Of a stretch of 64,000 nucleotides of DNA, positions 30,478 to 42,549 are shown piece by piece. Origin of the DNA: Sabellastarte sp. h YS-2021 (lineage: Eukaryota > Annelida > Polychaeta > Sabellida > Sabellidae); the NCBI GenBank assembly GCA_964017235.1, contig OZ024929.1, positions 29,695,464 to 29,759,463 of the forward strand, read 5' to 3'. Each line of letters opens with the position of its first letter. The first letter of the stretch is position 1. Both the position numbers and the translations under genes were made by a program. The notes under the pieces were generated by a model. That model worked only from the letters and a program-made list of their open reading frames with translations. It did no database searches and had not been told where the DNA came from.

Positions 30478-30610
30478 GGGCCACGGTGGCAGAGTGGTAA
30501 CACTCTCGCCTCCCACCTCTGAGGCGGGGGTTCTATTCCCGACATGGCCTCAAGTGGGAAAGCTGGTCGTTGCTTGCCGCTTGACACACCTGTTCATACT
30601 ATCAAAAACG
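30478..30610 (+). mobile_element. tRNA-derived SINE, second copy
   Basis: GGCCACG at 30479 pairs with CATGGCC at 30542-30548 at six of seven positions, like an acceptor stem. GGTGGCAGAGTGGTAACAC looks like an A box, and GGGTTCTATTCCC like a B box. CGCCTC and GAGGCG can pair as an anticodon stem but leave an 8-base loop, so a working tRNA is unlikely. The following GTGGGAAAGCTGGTCGTTGC resembles the core of the SINE at 5962. No target duplication was found. Confidence 0.6.
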
Positions 30611-30839
30611 CGAGCTGAGTAGATTTTGGGAGCAATCCCTTGAAAAATGTCTCATTTATAAGTGATTTTCTGACATCTTGTAATCTGAAAGCCTTAAATT
30701 TAGGCCAACCCCCCTATTATCTTCTTAAGTATTGCATTTAGAGCCATAAAATGTACTGGGAGGTAATAGGAAACCATATGTGGAGAGTCTAAATAGCTGG
30801 TCGTTTTTACCCCTCGACCCCCCCTTATGGGCCAAACTG

Positions 30840-31240
30840 GGGTCATAAATAGCTGCTTTGGAGTTTTTGCCTTATATCTCCTTTATCGTTGCTTTTATAG
30901 CTTCAGAATGTATTAAGAGGTATTGGGAAAGCATATGTGGAGAATCTAAATAGCCGGTTAGTTTTATCCCCCGATCCCCCCTTATGGGTCAAACTAGGGT
31001 CATAAAATAGTTGCTTTGTAGTTTTTGCCTTATATCTCCTTTATTGTTGCTTTTATACCTTCAGAATGTATTAAGAGGTATTGGGAGAGCATATCTGGAG
31101 AGTCTAAATAGCCGGTCAGTTTTACCCAACGATCCCCCCTTATGGGCCAAACTGGGGTCATAAATAGCTGCTTTGGAGTTTTTGCCATCTCCTTTATTGT
31201 TGCTTTTATAGCTTCAGAATGTATTAAGAGGTATTGGGAA
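30840..31240. repeat. 157-bp tandem repeat, about 2.5 units
   Basis: GGTCATAAA recurs at 30841, 30998 and 31156. Units share TTTTTGCCTTATATCTCC, TTTATAGCTTCAGAATGTAT and AAGAGGTATTGGG. They follow the HLE-5-type start and are probably its array. Confidence 0.8.
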
Positions 31241-31829
31241 AGCATACAACGCAGCTTTGTGCATTCTTAGCTTTACAGCATGCTTATTAAAACCACAAAG
31301 CATTTTAAACTCTCAGGGATGCTTCGTTTTTGTTAGCAAAAGCATTCTTCTAGTTTAACATTTAGTTTATTGATTTGTGACTTAGCTTTGTCATTTTTAT
31401 GTCAGCTGACTTGTCAGTCAGCTGGCATTATGTCGTCACTCTGCGGCGTGGGCGTACGCGTACGCGTCCGCGTGAACAACTTCTCCTCCAAAACTACAAG
31501 GCCTAGAGACGTGCTGTTTTTTTTAAAAGATACCTTATCTATCGAGGATGAAAAATTGTTCAAGGCATGCAAATCTGTCTGTTCGTCTGTTTGCTAGAGA
31601 CATTACAAGGGGGGTACCCCCACCAAAAGTGTGAAAATTTCAACTTTTTATCACAATTTTCTCAGTGACTATTGCAGGGATTTCTCTCATATCTTGCATA
31701 TATGTACTAGGCCAGAGGTAGATTCTCTTGTGTGAGTATGAGACCTGGATCTCTCTTACTTTTTTTTTAATAAATTTTTTTAATAATTTTTAATGCATTA
31801 ACATTCATGAAATCATGCACAAAATCATT

Positions 31830-34800
31830 TATAACTTGAAAACTGTTGCATCTAGAGCATTTTGTTAAAATATGTTATTCAGCTACTTTTTTCATAGCTA
31901 CAATATGGTGAGTAAGTTGGGTGCCTGTCTCAATAGCTAAGTGAGTAATAGCTACTTTTGGGCTTTTCAGTAACTTCCATCATGAGTAGAATCACTTGTA
32001 ACTTAAAAACTATTGCATTTAGAGAATTTTGTATAAATATGTTATTCAGCTACTTTTGGGTCAGCTATAACATAGTAAAATTTTAGACCTGTAGCTCATG
32101 GCATAGCTGAGTAATAGCTACTTTTACGTTATCACTGTTGAGTAAATTGCTTATAACTTCAAAACTATTGCATTTAGAGAATTTCGTATAAATATGTTAT
32201 TCAGCTACTTTTGGGTCAGCTATAACATAGTAAAATTTCAGACCTGTAGCTCATGGCATAGCTGAGTAATAGCTACTTTTAGGTTATCACTGTTGAGTAA
32301 ATCGCTTATAACTTGGAAACTATTGCATTTAGAGTATTTTGTTTCAATATGTTATTCACCTATTTTGGGATCAGCTATAACATAGTGAAGTTTCAGATCT
32401 GTGGCTCATTGCATAGCTGAGTAATAGCTACTTTGAAGTTCTCACTATTGAGTAAATCAGTTGTAATTGGAAAACTATTGCATTTAGAGAATTTAGTATA
32501 AATATGTTATTCAGCTACTTTTGGGTCAGCTATAACATAGTAAAATTTCAGACCTGTAGCTCATGGCATAGCTGAGTAATAGCTACTTTTAGGTCATCAC
32601 TATTGAGTAAATCAGTTGTAACTTGAAAACTATTGCATTTACAGTATTTTGCTTTAATATGTTGTTCACCTACTTTTGGGTCAGCTATAACATAGTGAAA
32701 TTTCAGACCTGTAGCTCATTGCATAGCTGAGTAATAACTACTTTGAGGTTCTCACTATTGAGTAAATCAGTTGTAATTGGAAAATTATTGCATTTAGAGA
32801 ATTTAGTATAAATATGTTATTCAGCTACTTTTGGGTCAACTATAACATAGTAAAATTTCAGACCTGTAGCTCATGGCATAGCTGAGTAATAGCTACTTTG
32901 AGGTCATCACTATTGAGTAAATCAGTTGTAACTTGAAAACTATTGCATTTACAGTATTTTGCTTAAATATGTTGTTCACCTACTTTTGGGTCAGCTATAA
33001 CATAGTAAAATTTCAGACCTGTAGCTCATGGCATAGCTGAGTAATAGCTACTTTTAGGTCATCACTATTGAGTAAATCAGTTGTAACTTGAAAACTATTG
33101 CATTTACAGTATTTTGCTTAAATATGTTGTTCACCTACTTTTGGGTCAGCTATAACATAGTAAAATTTCAGACCTGTAGCTCATGGCATAGCTGAGTAAT
33201 AGCTACTTTTAGGTCATCACTATTGAGTAAATCAGTTGTAACTTGAAAACTATTGCATTTACAGTATTTTGCTTAAATATGTTGTTCACCTACTTTTGGG
33301 TCAGCTATAACATAGTAAAATTTCAGACCTGTAGCTCATGGCATAGCTGAGTAATAGCTACTTTTAGGTTATCACTGTTGAGTAAATCGCTTATAACTTG
33401 GAAATTATTGCATTTAGAGTATTTTGTTTCAATATGTTATTCACCTATTTTGGGGTCAGCTATAACATAGTGAAGTTCCAGACCCGTGACTCATTGCAAA
33501 GCTGAGTAATAGCTACTTTTAGGTTATCACTGTTGAGTAAATCGCTTATAACTTGGAAACTATTGCATTTAGAGTATTTTGTTTCAATATGTTATTCACC
33601 TATTTTGGGATCAGCTATAACATAGTGAAGTTTCAGATCTGTGGCTCATTGCATAGCTGAGTAATAGCTACTTTGAAGTTCTCACTATTGAGTAAATCAG
33701 TTGTAATTGGAAAACTATTGCATTTAGAGAATTTCGTATAAATATGTTATTCAGCTACTTTTGGGTCAGCTATAACATAGTGAAATTACAGACCTGTAGC
33801 TCATGGCATAGCTGAGTAATAGCTACTTTTAGGTCATCACTATTGAGTAAATCAGTTGTAACTTGAAAACTATTGCATTTACAGTATTTTGCTTAAATAT
33901 GTTGTTCACCTACTTTTGGGTCAGCTATAACATAGTAAAATTTCAGACCTGTAGCTCATGGCATAGCTGAGTAATAGCTACTTTTAGGTCATCACTATTG
34001 AGTAAATCAGTTGTAACTTGAAAACTATTGCATTTACAGTATTTTGCTTTAATATGTTGTTCACCTACTTTTGGGTCAGCTATAACATAGTGAAATTTCA
34101 GACCTGTAGCTCATTGCATAGCTGAGTAATAACTACTTTGAGGTTCTCACTATTGAGTAAATCAGTTGTAATTGGAAAACTATTGCATTTAGAGAATTTA
34201 GTATAAATATGTTATTCAGCTACTTTTGGGTCAACTATAACATAGTAAAATTTCAGACCTGTAGCTCATGGCATAGCTGAGTAATAGCTACTTTTAGGTC
34301 ATCACTATTGAGTAAATCAGTTGTAACTTGAAAACTATTGCATTTACAGTATTTTGCTTAAATATGTTGTTCACCTACTTTTGGGTCAGCTATAACATAG
34401 TAAAATTTCAGACCTGAGCTCATGGCATAGCTGAGTAATAGCTACTTTTAGGTTATCACTGTTGAGTAAATCGCTTATAACTTGGAAATTATTGCATTTA
34501 GAGTATTTTGTTTCAATATGTTATTCACCTATTTTGGGGTCAGCTATAACATAGTGAAGTTCCAGACCCGTGACTCATTGCATAGCTGAGTAATAGCTAC
34601 TTTGAAGTTCTCAATGTTGAGTAAATCACTTGTAATTTGAAAACTATTGCATTTAGAGAATTTAGTATAAATATGTTATTCAGCTACTTTTGGGTCAGCT
34701 ATAACATAGTAAAATTTCAGACCTGTAGCTCATGGCATAGCTGAGTAATAGCTACTTTTAGGTTATCACTGTTGAGTAAATCGCTTATAACTTGGAAACT

Positions 34801-37800
34801 ATTGCATTTAGAGTATTTTGTTTCAATATGTTATTCACCTATTTTGGGATCAGCTATAACATAGTGAAGTTTCAGATCTGTGGCTCATTGCATAGCTGAG
34901 TAATAGCTACTTTGAAGTTCTCACTATTGAGTAAATCAGTTGTAATTGGAAAACTATTGCATTTAGAGAATTTAGTATAAATATGTTATTCAGCTACTTT
35001 TGGGTCAGCTATAACATAGTAAAATTTCAGACCTGTAGCTCATGGCATAGCTGAGTAATAGCTACTTTTAGGTCATCACTATTGAGTAAATCAGTTGTAA
35101 CTTGAAAACTATTGCATTTACAGTATTTTGCTTTAATATGTTGTTCACCTACTTTTGGGTCAGCTATAACATAGTGAAATTTCAGACCTGTAGCTCATTG
35201 CATAGCTGAGTAATAACTACTTTGAGGTTCTCACTATTGAGTAAATCAGTTGTAATTGGAAAATTATTGCATTTAGAGAATTTAGTATAAATATGTTATT
35301 CAGCTACTTTTGGGTCAACTATAACATAGTAAAATTTCAGACCTGTAGCTCATGGCATAGCTGAGTAATAGCTACTTTGAGGTCATCACTATTGAGTAAA
35401 TCAGTTGTAACTTGAAAACTATTGCATTTACAGTATTTTGCTTAAATATGTTGTTCACCTACTTTTGGGTCAGCTATAACATAGTAAAATTTCAGACCTG
35501 TAGCTCATGGCATAGCTGAGTAATAGCTACTTTTAGGTCATCACTATTGAGTAAATCAGTTGTAACTTGAAAACTATTGCATTTACAGTATTTTGCTTAA
35601 ATATGTTGTTCACCTACTTTTGGGTCAGCTATAACATAGTAAAATTTCAGACCTGTAGCTCATGGCATAGCTGAGTAATAGCTACTTTTAGGTCATCACT
35701 ATTGAGTAAATCAGTTGTAACTTGAAAACTATTGCATTTACAGTATTTTGCTTAAATATGTTGTTCACCTACTTTTGGGTCAGCTATAACATAGTAAAAT
35801 TTCAGACCTGTAGCTCATGGCATAGCTGAGTAATAGCTACTTTTAGGTTATCACTGTTGAGTAAATCGCTTATAACTTGGAAATTATTGCATTTAGAGTA
35901 TTTTGTTTCAATATGTTATTCACCTATTTTGGGGTCAGCTATAACATAGTGAAGTTCCAGACCCGTGACTCATTGCAAAGCTGAGTAATAGCTACTTTTA
36001 GGTTATCACTGTTGAGTAAATCGCTTATAACTTGGAAACTATTGCATTTAGAGTATTTTGTTTCAATATGTTATTCACCTATTTTGGGATCAGCTATAAC
36101 ATAGTGAAGTTTCAGATCTGTGGCTCATTGCATAGCTGAGTAATAGCTACTTTGAAGTTCTCACTATTGAGTAAATCAGTTGTAATTGGAAAACTATTGC
36201 ATTTAGAGAATTTCGTATAAATATGTTATTCAGCTACTTTTGGGTCAGCTATAACATAGTGAAATTACAGACCTGTAGCTCATGGCATAGCTGAGTAATA
36301 GCTACTTTTAGGTCATCACTATTGAGTAAATCAGTTGTAACTTGAAAACTATTGCATTTACAGTATTTTGCTTAAATATGTTGTTCACCTACTTTTGGGT
36401 CAGCTATAACATAGTAAAATTTCAGACCTGTAGCTCATGGCATAGCTGAGTAATAGCTACTTTTAGGTCATCACTATTGAGTAAATCAGTTGTAACTTGA
36501 AAACTATTGCATTTACAGTATTTTGCTTTAATATGTTGTTCACCTACTTTTGGGTCAGCTATAACATAGTGAAATTTCAGACCTGTAGCTCATTGCATAG
36601 CTGAGTAATAACTACTTTGAGGTTCTCACTATTGAGTAAATCAGTTGTAATTGGAAAACTATTGCATTTAGAGAATTTAGTATAAATATGTTATTCAGCT
36701 ACTTTTGGGTCAACTATAACATAGTAAAATTTCAGACCTGTAGCTCATGGCATAGCTGAGTAATAGCTACTTTTAGGTCATCACTATTGAGTAAATCAGT
36801 TGTAACTTGAAAACTATTGCATTTACAGTATTTTGCTTAAATATGTTGTTCACCTACTTTTGGGTCAGCTATAACATAGTAAAATTTCAGACCTGAGCTC
36901 ATGGCATAGCTGAGTAATAGCTACTTTTAGGTTATCACTGTTGAGTAAATCGCTTATAACTTGGAAATTATTGCATTTAGAGTATTTTGTTTCAATATGT
37001 TATTCACCTATTTTGGGGTCAGCTATAACATAGTGAAGTTCCAGACCCGTGACTCATTGCATAGCTGAGTAATAGCTACTTTGAAGTTCTCAATGTTGAG
37101 TAAATCACTTGTAATTTGAAAACTATTGCATTTAGAGAATTTAGTATAAATATGTTATTCAGCTACTTTTGGGTCAGCTATAACATAGTAAAATTTCAGA
37201 CCTGTAGCTCATGGCATAGCTGAGTAATAGCTACTTTTAGGTTATCACTGTTGAGTAAATCACTTATAACTTGAAAACTATTGCATTTAGAGTATTTTGT
37301 TTCAATATGTTATTCACCTATTTTGGGGTCAGCTATAACATAGTGAAGTTCCAGACCTGTGGCTCATTGCATAGCTGAGTAATAGCTACTTTGAAGTTCT
37401 CACTGTTGAGTAAATCAGTTGTAATTGGAAAACTATTGCTTTTACAGAAATTTGTGCAAATATGTTATTCAGCTACTTTTGGGTCAGCTATAACATAGTG
37501 AAATTACAGACCTGTAGCTCATGGCACAACTGAGCAATAGCTGTTCTCAGGCACTGACTGTTGAGTAAATCAGCTATAACTTGAAAAATATTGCATTTGG
37601 AGTATTTTGTTAAAATATATTGTTCACCTACTTTTGGGTTAGCTATAACATAGTGAAATTACAGACCTATAGCTCATGGCATAGCGGAGCAATAGCTATT
37701 TTCTGGTTCTCACTATTGAGTAAATCGGTTGTAACTTGAAAACTATTGCATTTACAGTATTTTGCTTAAATATGTTGTTCAGCTACTTTTAGGTCAGCTA

Positions 37801-38038
37801 TAACAGAGCAAAAATTCAGACATGTAGCTCATTGCATAGCTGAGTAATAGTTACTTTGAGGTTCTCACTCTTGAGTAAATCAGTTGTAACTTGAAAATTA
37901 TTACATTTAGAGTATTTTGTTAAATATGTTATTCACAGACGTTTTGGTCAGCTATAACATAGTGAAATTGCAGACCTCTATGTCATGGGATAGCTGAGCA
38001 ATAGCTTCTTTCAGGTTCTCACTGTTGAGTAAATCATT
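31830..38038. repeat. 155-bp tandem array, about 40 units
   Basis: Units repeat every 155 bp (GTAGCTCATGG at 33021, 33176 and 33331). The unit reads TATAACTTGAAAACTATTGC, ATTTAGAGTATTTTGT, TATGTTATTCACCTAC, TTTTGGGTCAGCTATAACAT, TCAGACCTGTAGCTCATGGC, ATAGCTGAGTAATAGCTAC and GAGTAAATCA. Several unit variants alternate in a fixed order (higher-order repeats). First and last units are the most diverged, as usual for arrays homogenised in the middle. Confidence 0.95.
32180..37260. repeat. 2,479-bp tandem segmental duplication in the 155-bp array
   Basis: Positions 32281, 33541 and 34441 reappear at 34760, 36020 and 36920, always offset by 2,479 bp. Rare variants are shared, such as GACCTGAGCTC (two bases lost) at 34412 and 36891 and CATTGCAAAGCTGAG at 33492 and 35971. 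The only differences I noticed lie at the outer ends. It is 16 units long and very recent, or an assembly duplication. Confidence 0.85.
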
Positions 38039-38995
38039 GTATCCAACCTGTAGGAAATCATGGGCTGGGAATCTGTTAATATGGTCCGATTTGACCTTGG
38101 AACCCTCCTTCAAGGTCAAATGAGGATAGCCAAACATAAAAGTGCTTATAACTCGCTTATTATTGGTCCCAGAGGTTGGAATGAAAACCAACCTATAGAA
38201 AATCATGAGCTGGGAATTTTTTGGTGTGGTCGGATTTCACCTTGGACCCCTCCTTCAAGGTCAAATGAGGATAGCCAAACTTAAAAGTGCTTATAACTCA
38301 CTTATTATTGGTCCTAGAGGTTTCGAATGGAAAACCAAGCTATAGAAAATCATGGGCTGGGAATCTTTTGGTGTGGTCGGATTTGACCTGGGACCCCTCC
38401 TTCAAGGGCAGTTGAGGATAGCCAAACTTACAATTGCTTAGAACTCGCTTATTATTGGTCCTACAAGTTTGGGATGGTAAACAAGCTACAGGAAATCATG
38501 GGCTGGGAATTTTTTTGTGTGGTCAGATTTGACCTTGGACCCCCTCCTTCCAGGTCAAACGAAGATAGCCAAACTTAAAGTGCTTATAACTCGCGTATTA
38601 TTGGTCTTGGAGGTTTGGGATGGTAAACCAACATATAGGAAATCATGGGCTGGGATTCTTTTGGTGTGGTCAGATTTGACCTGGGACCCCTCCTTCAAGG
38701 GCAGTTGAGGATAGTCAAACTTACAATTGCTTAGAACTCGCTTATTATTGGTCCTACAAGTTTGGGATGGTAAACAAGCTACAGGAAATCATGGGCTGGG
38801 AATTTTTTTGTGTGGTCGGATTTGACCTTGGACCCCCTCCTTCAAGGTCAAACAAGGATAGCCAAACTTAAAAAGTGCCTATAACTCACTTATTATTGGT
38901 CCTAGAGGTTTGGGATGGTAAACCATCCTAAATTCTTTGGCTGGGAATCTTTTGGTATGGTCAGATTTGACCTTTGGACCCCTTCTTCATGGTGG
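38039..38995 (+). repeat. 147-bp units joined to the 155-bp array
   Basis: The array ends GTAAATCAT and TGTATCCAACCTGTAGG follows, so the HLE-2 start is fused straight to a 147-bp unit. About six to seven diverged units follow, with TTTGACCTTGG and CAAGGTCAAA at many but not all sites. Confidence 0.75.
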
Positions 38996-39285
38996 AACGA
39001 GGATATTGCATTTATAGTATTTCTTTAAATATTTTTAACCTACTTTTTACCCTTAAACAATTACCTTGTTACTTTATTTGATAATACCATTTGCAGGGCA
39101 CAACTTTTTTGTCGTTTTCTTCTGTCAGCTTCGGAATATCTTTCGAACATGTGTTCAGTTACCATTTACTGTATTTCTGTACAGCCCTTTGCCTGATAAT
39201 TATGCTTTCCTCTCATTATCACCATCACAAATCAAAAACATTCAGTCAGCTGACACAGTGCCCGTTCACGGGCACTCTCCTCTTG

Positions 39286-39635
39286 TTATATTGTTATTTC
39301 ATAAACCACAAAGATTATTAACCTGCTCTGGTGTTCTCTGAAGTAGTAAAGCACAAAGGTGAATTATTTCTTAATATTTCACTACATGTGTGAATACAAA
39401 TTATAAATGTGATATTTCTGTTATTGTGGTCATTTCATGTATATCAGTTTAGAATTCCTATACACTACACTTATGTCCTACATGCTACATGTGCTAATAC
39501 AAGTTATAAATGCGATATTTCTCTGTTAATATAAAGTGTATTCTTAGTTATTTCATGTATATTACTTTAAAAGTCTTTATGTGTCCTGAATAAAGTTTAA
39601 ATATACATTCTTTTAACATTTTTAACATTACAACA
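39286..39635. other. No feature recognised
   Basis: AT-rich DNA between the HLE-3 end and the right foldback arm; a faint local repeat (ACAAATTATAAATGTGATATTTC, with a similar phrase 90 bp later) is all I see. Confidence 0.4.
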
Positions 39636-39696
39636 GGATTTGAAGTTCTGTCGACAGAATTTGAAATTCTGTCAAATTGGAAGTTCTGTCACGACA
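39636..39696. repeat. Right arm of the foldback pair
   Basis: Inverse copy of the left arm at 29936: the last 34 bases (39663-39696) match at 33 of 34 and the inner part (39636-39662) matches 30049-30077. The flanks (CGGGCATC at left, TATATATG at right) show no target duplication. Confidence 0.75.
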
Positions 39697-40661
39697 TATA
39701 TATGTTATTCAGCTACTTTTGGGTCAGGTATAACATAGTAAAATTTCAGACCTGTAGCTCATTGCATAGCTGAGTAATAGCTAGGGACGTCACGACTCCA
39801 AATATTTCATGTCGACTAATCGGTAAGTACTATTCGTGTCAACACCGAATAACCGTCGAATTAAAATAACATCCAAACGTCTTAAGGTTTATATTATAAA
39901 AAGCACTGAAAACAATAAATATGTGAAATAAAATGAAAATATATGTATATAACCTGTAAAAATGAATAAATTTACCATTTTCCTGCGACTTCTACTTCGT
40001 TTATTTCAGACAGGAAGTGAGCGATATAAGATGCAATGGTACTTCCGGTTTTACGTGAATGCATAAACAATGCAGAAAATGTGGCTGTTTTGGGATTTTA
40101 GCTTAATTTATGTGACAATATTGACATATTTCATAGATTCAGACCTTCTGCCATCTTTTACACTACATTGAGCGATTATTCCGACTTTAAAATATGAACC
40201 GGCAAATTTCACTATTCTAACCGTTGTCGATTATTCGGTTAGTCGTGACGCCCCTAGTAATAGCTACTTTGAGGTTAACACTGTTGAGTAAATCAGTTGT
40301 AACTTGAATACAGTATTTCTTTAAATATGTTATTCACCTACTTTTGGGTGAGCTATACCATAGTAAAACCCTTTAACTGATTGCATAGCTAAGCAAAATC
40401 TACTTTTAGATTCTCACTGTTGAGTAAATCAGTTGTAACTTCAAAAAATACTTCTGAATGTGATTTGCAGGGCACAACTTTTGTGTCCTTTTCTTTGTTT
40501 CAATTTTACTCTGAAACTCAAAACACAGAAAACTTACTTCTGACTGTGATTTGCAGTGCACAACTTTTGTGTCCTTTTCTTTTTTTCACATTAATTTTAT
40601 TCTGAAACTCAAAACACCCAGTCAGCTGGCAAAGAGCCTGTTCACTTGCACTGATTACTTG
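39697..40661 (+). mobile_element. HLE-3 3' part with 155-bp units
   Basis: Begins inside a 155-bp unit. After the hAT MITE come two more units and two copies of GATTTGCAGKGCACAACTTT (40451 and 40549), then GTCAGCTGGC (40621-40630), a decayed hairpin and CTTG (40658-40661). Confidence 0.55.
39782..40256. mobile_element. hAT-type MITE, TAGGGACGTCACGACT ends, 8-bp TSD
   Basis: TAGGGACGTCACGACT at the left and AGTCGTGACGCCCCTA at the right are inverted copies with one mismatch. GTAATAGC lies on both sides (39774-39781 and 40257-40264). It is 475 bp long and sits in a 155-bp unit. No coding sequence. Confidence 0.9.
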
Positions 40662-41018
40662 TTTCGTATACGTTGGCACCCCTTTACCATGGATAATTAG
40701 TGTCAATTACTTCTAATATATCACTCATGAAGATTAACAATATAATACTCATGCTACGCACTCGTATCATATTCTTATCTTTATTCGTGATATTTTTTCT
40801 ATATATGTCAGTCTGAAGTTTTCCTATTGTATATAGGGACACAAGTTTAAACACATGAGTTTTTAACTAAAGATTCCTCCCCTATTTCTGCATGGATTTT
40901 AATGCAACAAAAATGACAGAAGCTCTGTAAAAATACCTTTCAAATAACATATGGTTTTTAGGTTATACAGTTTCAAAAAATTAATGAGCATTGAGCAATA
41001 TGCACTTGTTGATTAATT
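40662..41018. other. No feature recognised
   Basis: AT-rich DNA between an HLE-3 end and the HLE-4 start. Confidence 0.4.
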
Positions 41019-41420
41019 GTATCCCCGACGCGAAGCGGGGATACTATGGATTCATCATCGTCGTCGTCCGCGTCCGCGTCCGCGCCCTCGTCCGCGTCCG
41101 CGTCCGCAGAGATTTCTTGTTAGCGACCTACAGTCCACATTTCTTTCCGGATTTCTTTCATATTTGGCAGGTGACTTGATATGGTAGAGGACTCGCCACC
41201 CTATCTTTTTGGTAGGCTTTATGTCTAAATTAGGCCTGTGGTAGACAAAAATGTCTAAAATGTGGAATATTGCTTGTTAGCGACCTACAGTCCACATTTC
41301 TTTCCAGATTTCTTTCATATTTGGCAGGTGGCTTGGTATGCTAGAGGACTCGCCACCCTATCTTTTTGGTAGGCTTTATGTCTAAATTAGGCCTGTGGTA
41401 GACAAAAATGTCTAAAATGC
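41019..41420 (+). mobile_element. HLE-4 5' end with a 157-bp duplication
   Basis: GTATCCCC (41019-41026) and GGGGATAC (41037-41044) form a perfect 8-bp stem. A CGTCCG simple repeat follows (41057-41107). Then a 157-bp segment starting CTTGTTAGCGACCTACAGTC occurs twice (41116 and 41273), with TTCATATTTGGCAGGTG and GGTAGGCTTTATGTCTAAAT. 155-bp units follow. No HLE-4 3' end was found. Confidence 0.55.
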
Positions 41421-41429
41421 ATTAAAAGT

Positions 41430-42549
41430 CATGAAATCATGCACTAAATCACTTATAACTTGAAAAGTGTTGCATTTAGAGCATTTTGTTAAAATATGTT
41501 ATTCAGATACTTTTTTCATAGCTACAACATGGTGAGTAACTTGGGTGTCTGTCTCAATAGCTAAGTGAGTAATAGCTACTTTTGGGCTTTTCAGTAACTT
41601 CCATCATGAGTAAAATCAATTGTAACTTGAAAACTATTGCATTTACAGAATTTTGTATAAATATGTTATTCAGCTACTTTTATGTCAGCTATAACATAGT
41701 AAAATTTCAGACCTGTAGCTCATGGCATAGCTGAGTAATAGCTACTTTTAGGTTATCACTGTTGAGTAAATTACTTATAACTTCAAAAGTATTACATTTA
41801 GAGTATTTTGTTTCAATATGTTATTGACCTATTTCGGAGTCAGCTATAACATATTGAAGTTCCAGACCTGTGGCTCATTGCATAGCTGAGTAATAGCTAC
41901 TTTGAAGTTCACACTGTTGAGTAAATCAGTTGTAATTGGAAAAGTATTGCATTTACAGAAATTTGTGTAAATATGTTATTCAGCTACTTTTGGGTCAGCT
42001 ATAACATAGTGAAATTACAGACCTGTAGCTCATGGCACAACTGAGCAATAGCTATTTTCAGGTACTGACTGTTGAGTAAATGACTTGTAACTTGAAAAAT
42101 AGTGCATTTGGAGTATTTTGTTAAAATATGTTGTTCGCCTACTTTTGGGTCAGCTATAACGTCGTGAAATTACAGACTTATAGCTCATGGCATAGCTGAG
42201 CAATAGCTATTTTCAGGTTGTCACTATTGAGTAAATCAGTTGTAACTTGAAAACTATTGCATTTACAGTATTTTGCTTAAATATGTTGTTCACCTAATTT
42301 TGGGTCAGCTATAACATAGAAAAAATTCAGACATGTAGCTCATTGCATAGCTGAGTAATAGCTACTTTGACGTTATCACTGTTGAGTAAATCAGTTATAA
42401 CGTGAAAACTATTACATTTACAGTATTTTGTTTAAATATGTTATTCACATAATTTTTGGTCAGCTATAACAGAGTGAAATTGCAGACCTCTATGTCATGG
42501 CATAGCTTACCAATATCTACTTTCAGGTTCTCACTGTTGAGTAAATCAT
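41430..42549. repeat. 155-bp tandem array, about 7 units
   Basis: Same unit as 31830-38038 but more diverged between copies. It ends at GTAAATCAT where an HLE-2 start is joined. Confidence 0.9.

Larger units (their letters stand above)
31401..39285 (+). mobile_element. HLE-3 composite element, complete (7.9 kb)
   Basis: It starts GTCAGCTGACTTGTCAGTCA, followed by ATGTCGTCACTCTGCGGCGT, a CG-rich GTACGCGTACGCGTCCGCG, a T-run and AAAGATACCTTATCTATCG. The 155-bp array (31830-38038) and an HLE-2 piece with 147-bp units (38039-38995) form the body. The end has GTCAGCTGACA (39244-39254), the hairpin GTGCCCG-TTCA-CGGGCAC (39258-39275) and CTTG (39282-39285). No protein-coding gene is visible in it. 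Confidence 0.7.

Noticed and set aside
30479-30550. Functional tRNA gene
   Set aside because: The acceptor stem has a mismatch, the anticodon loop would be 8 bases, and SINE-like sequence follows; it is better explained as a SINE head.
31830-38038. CRISPR-like array
   Set aside because: The whole 155-bp unit is repeated with no unique spacers, and the context is eukaryotic.
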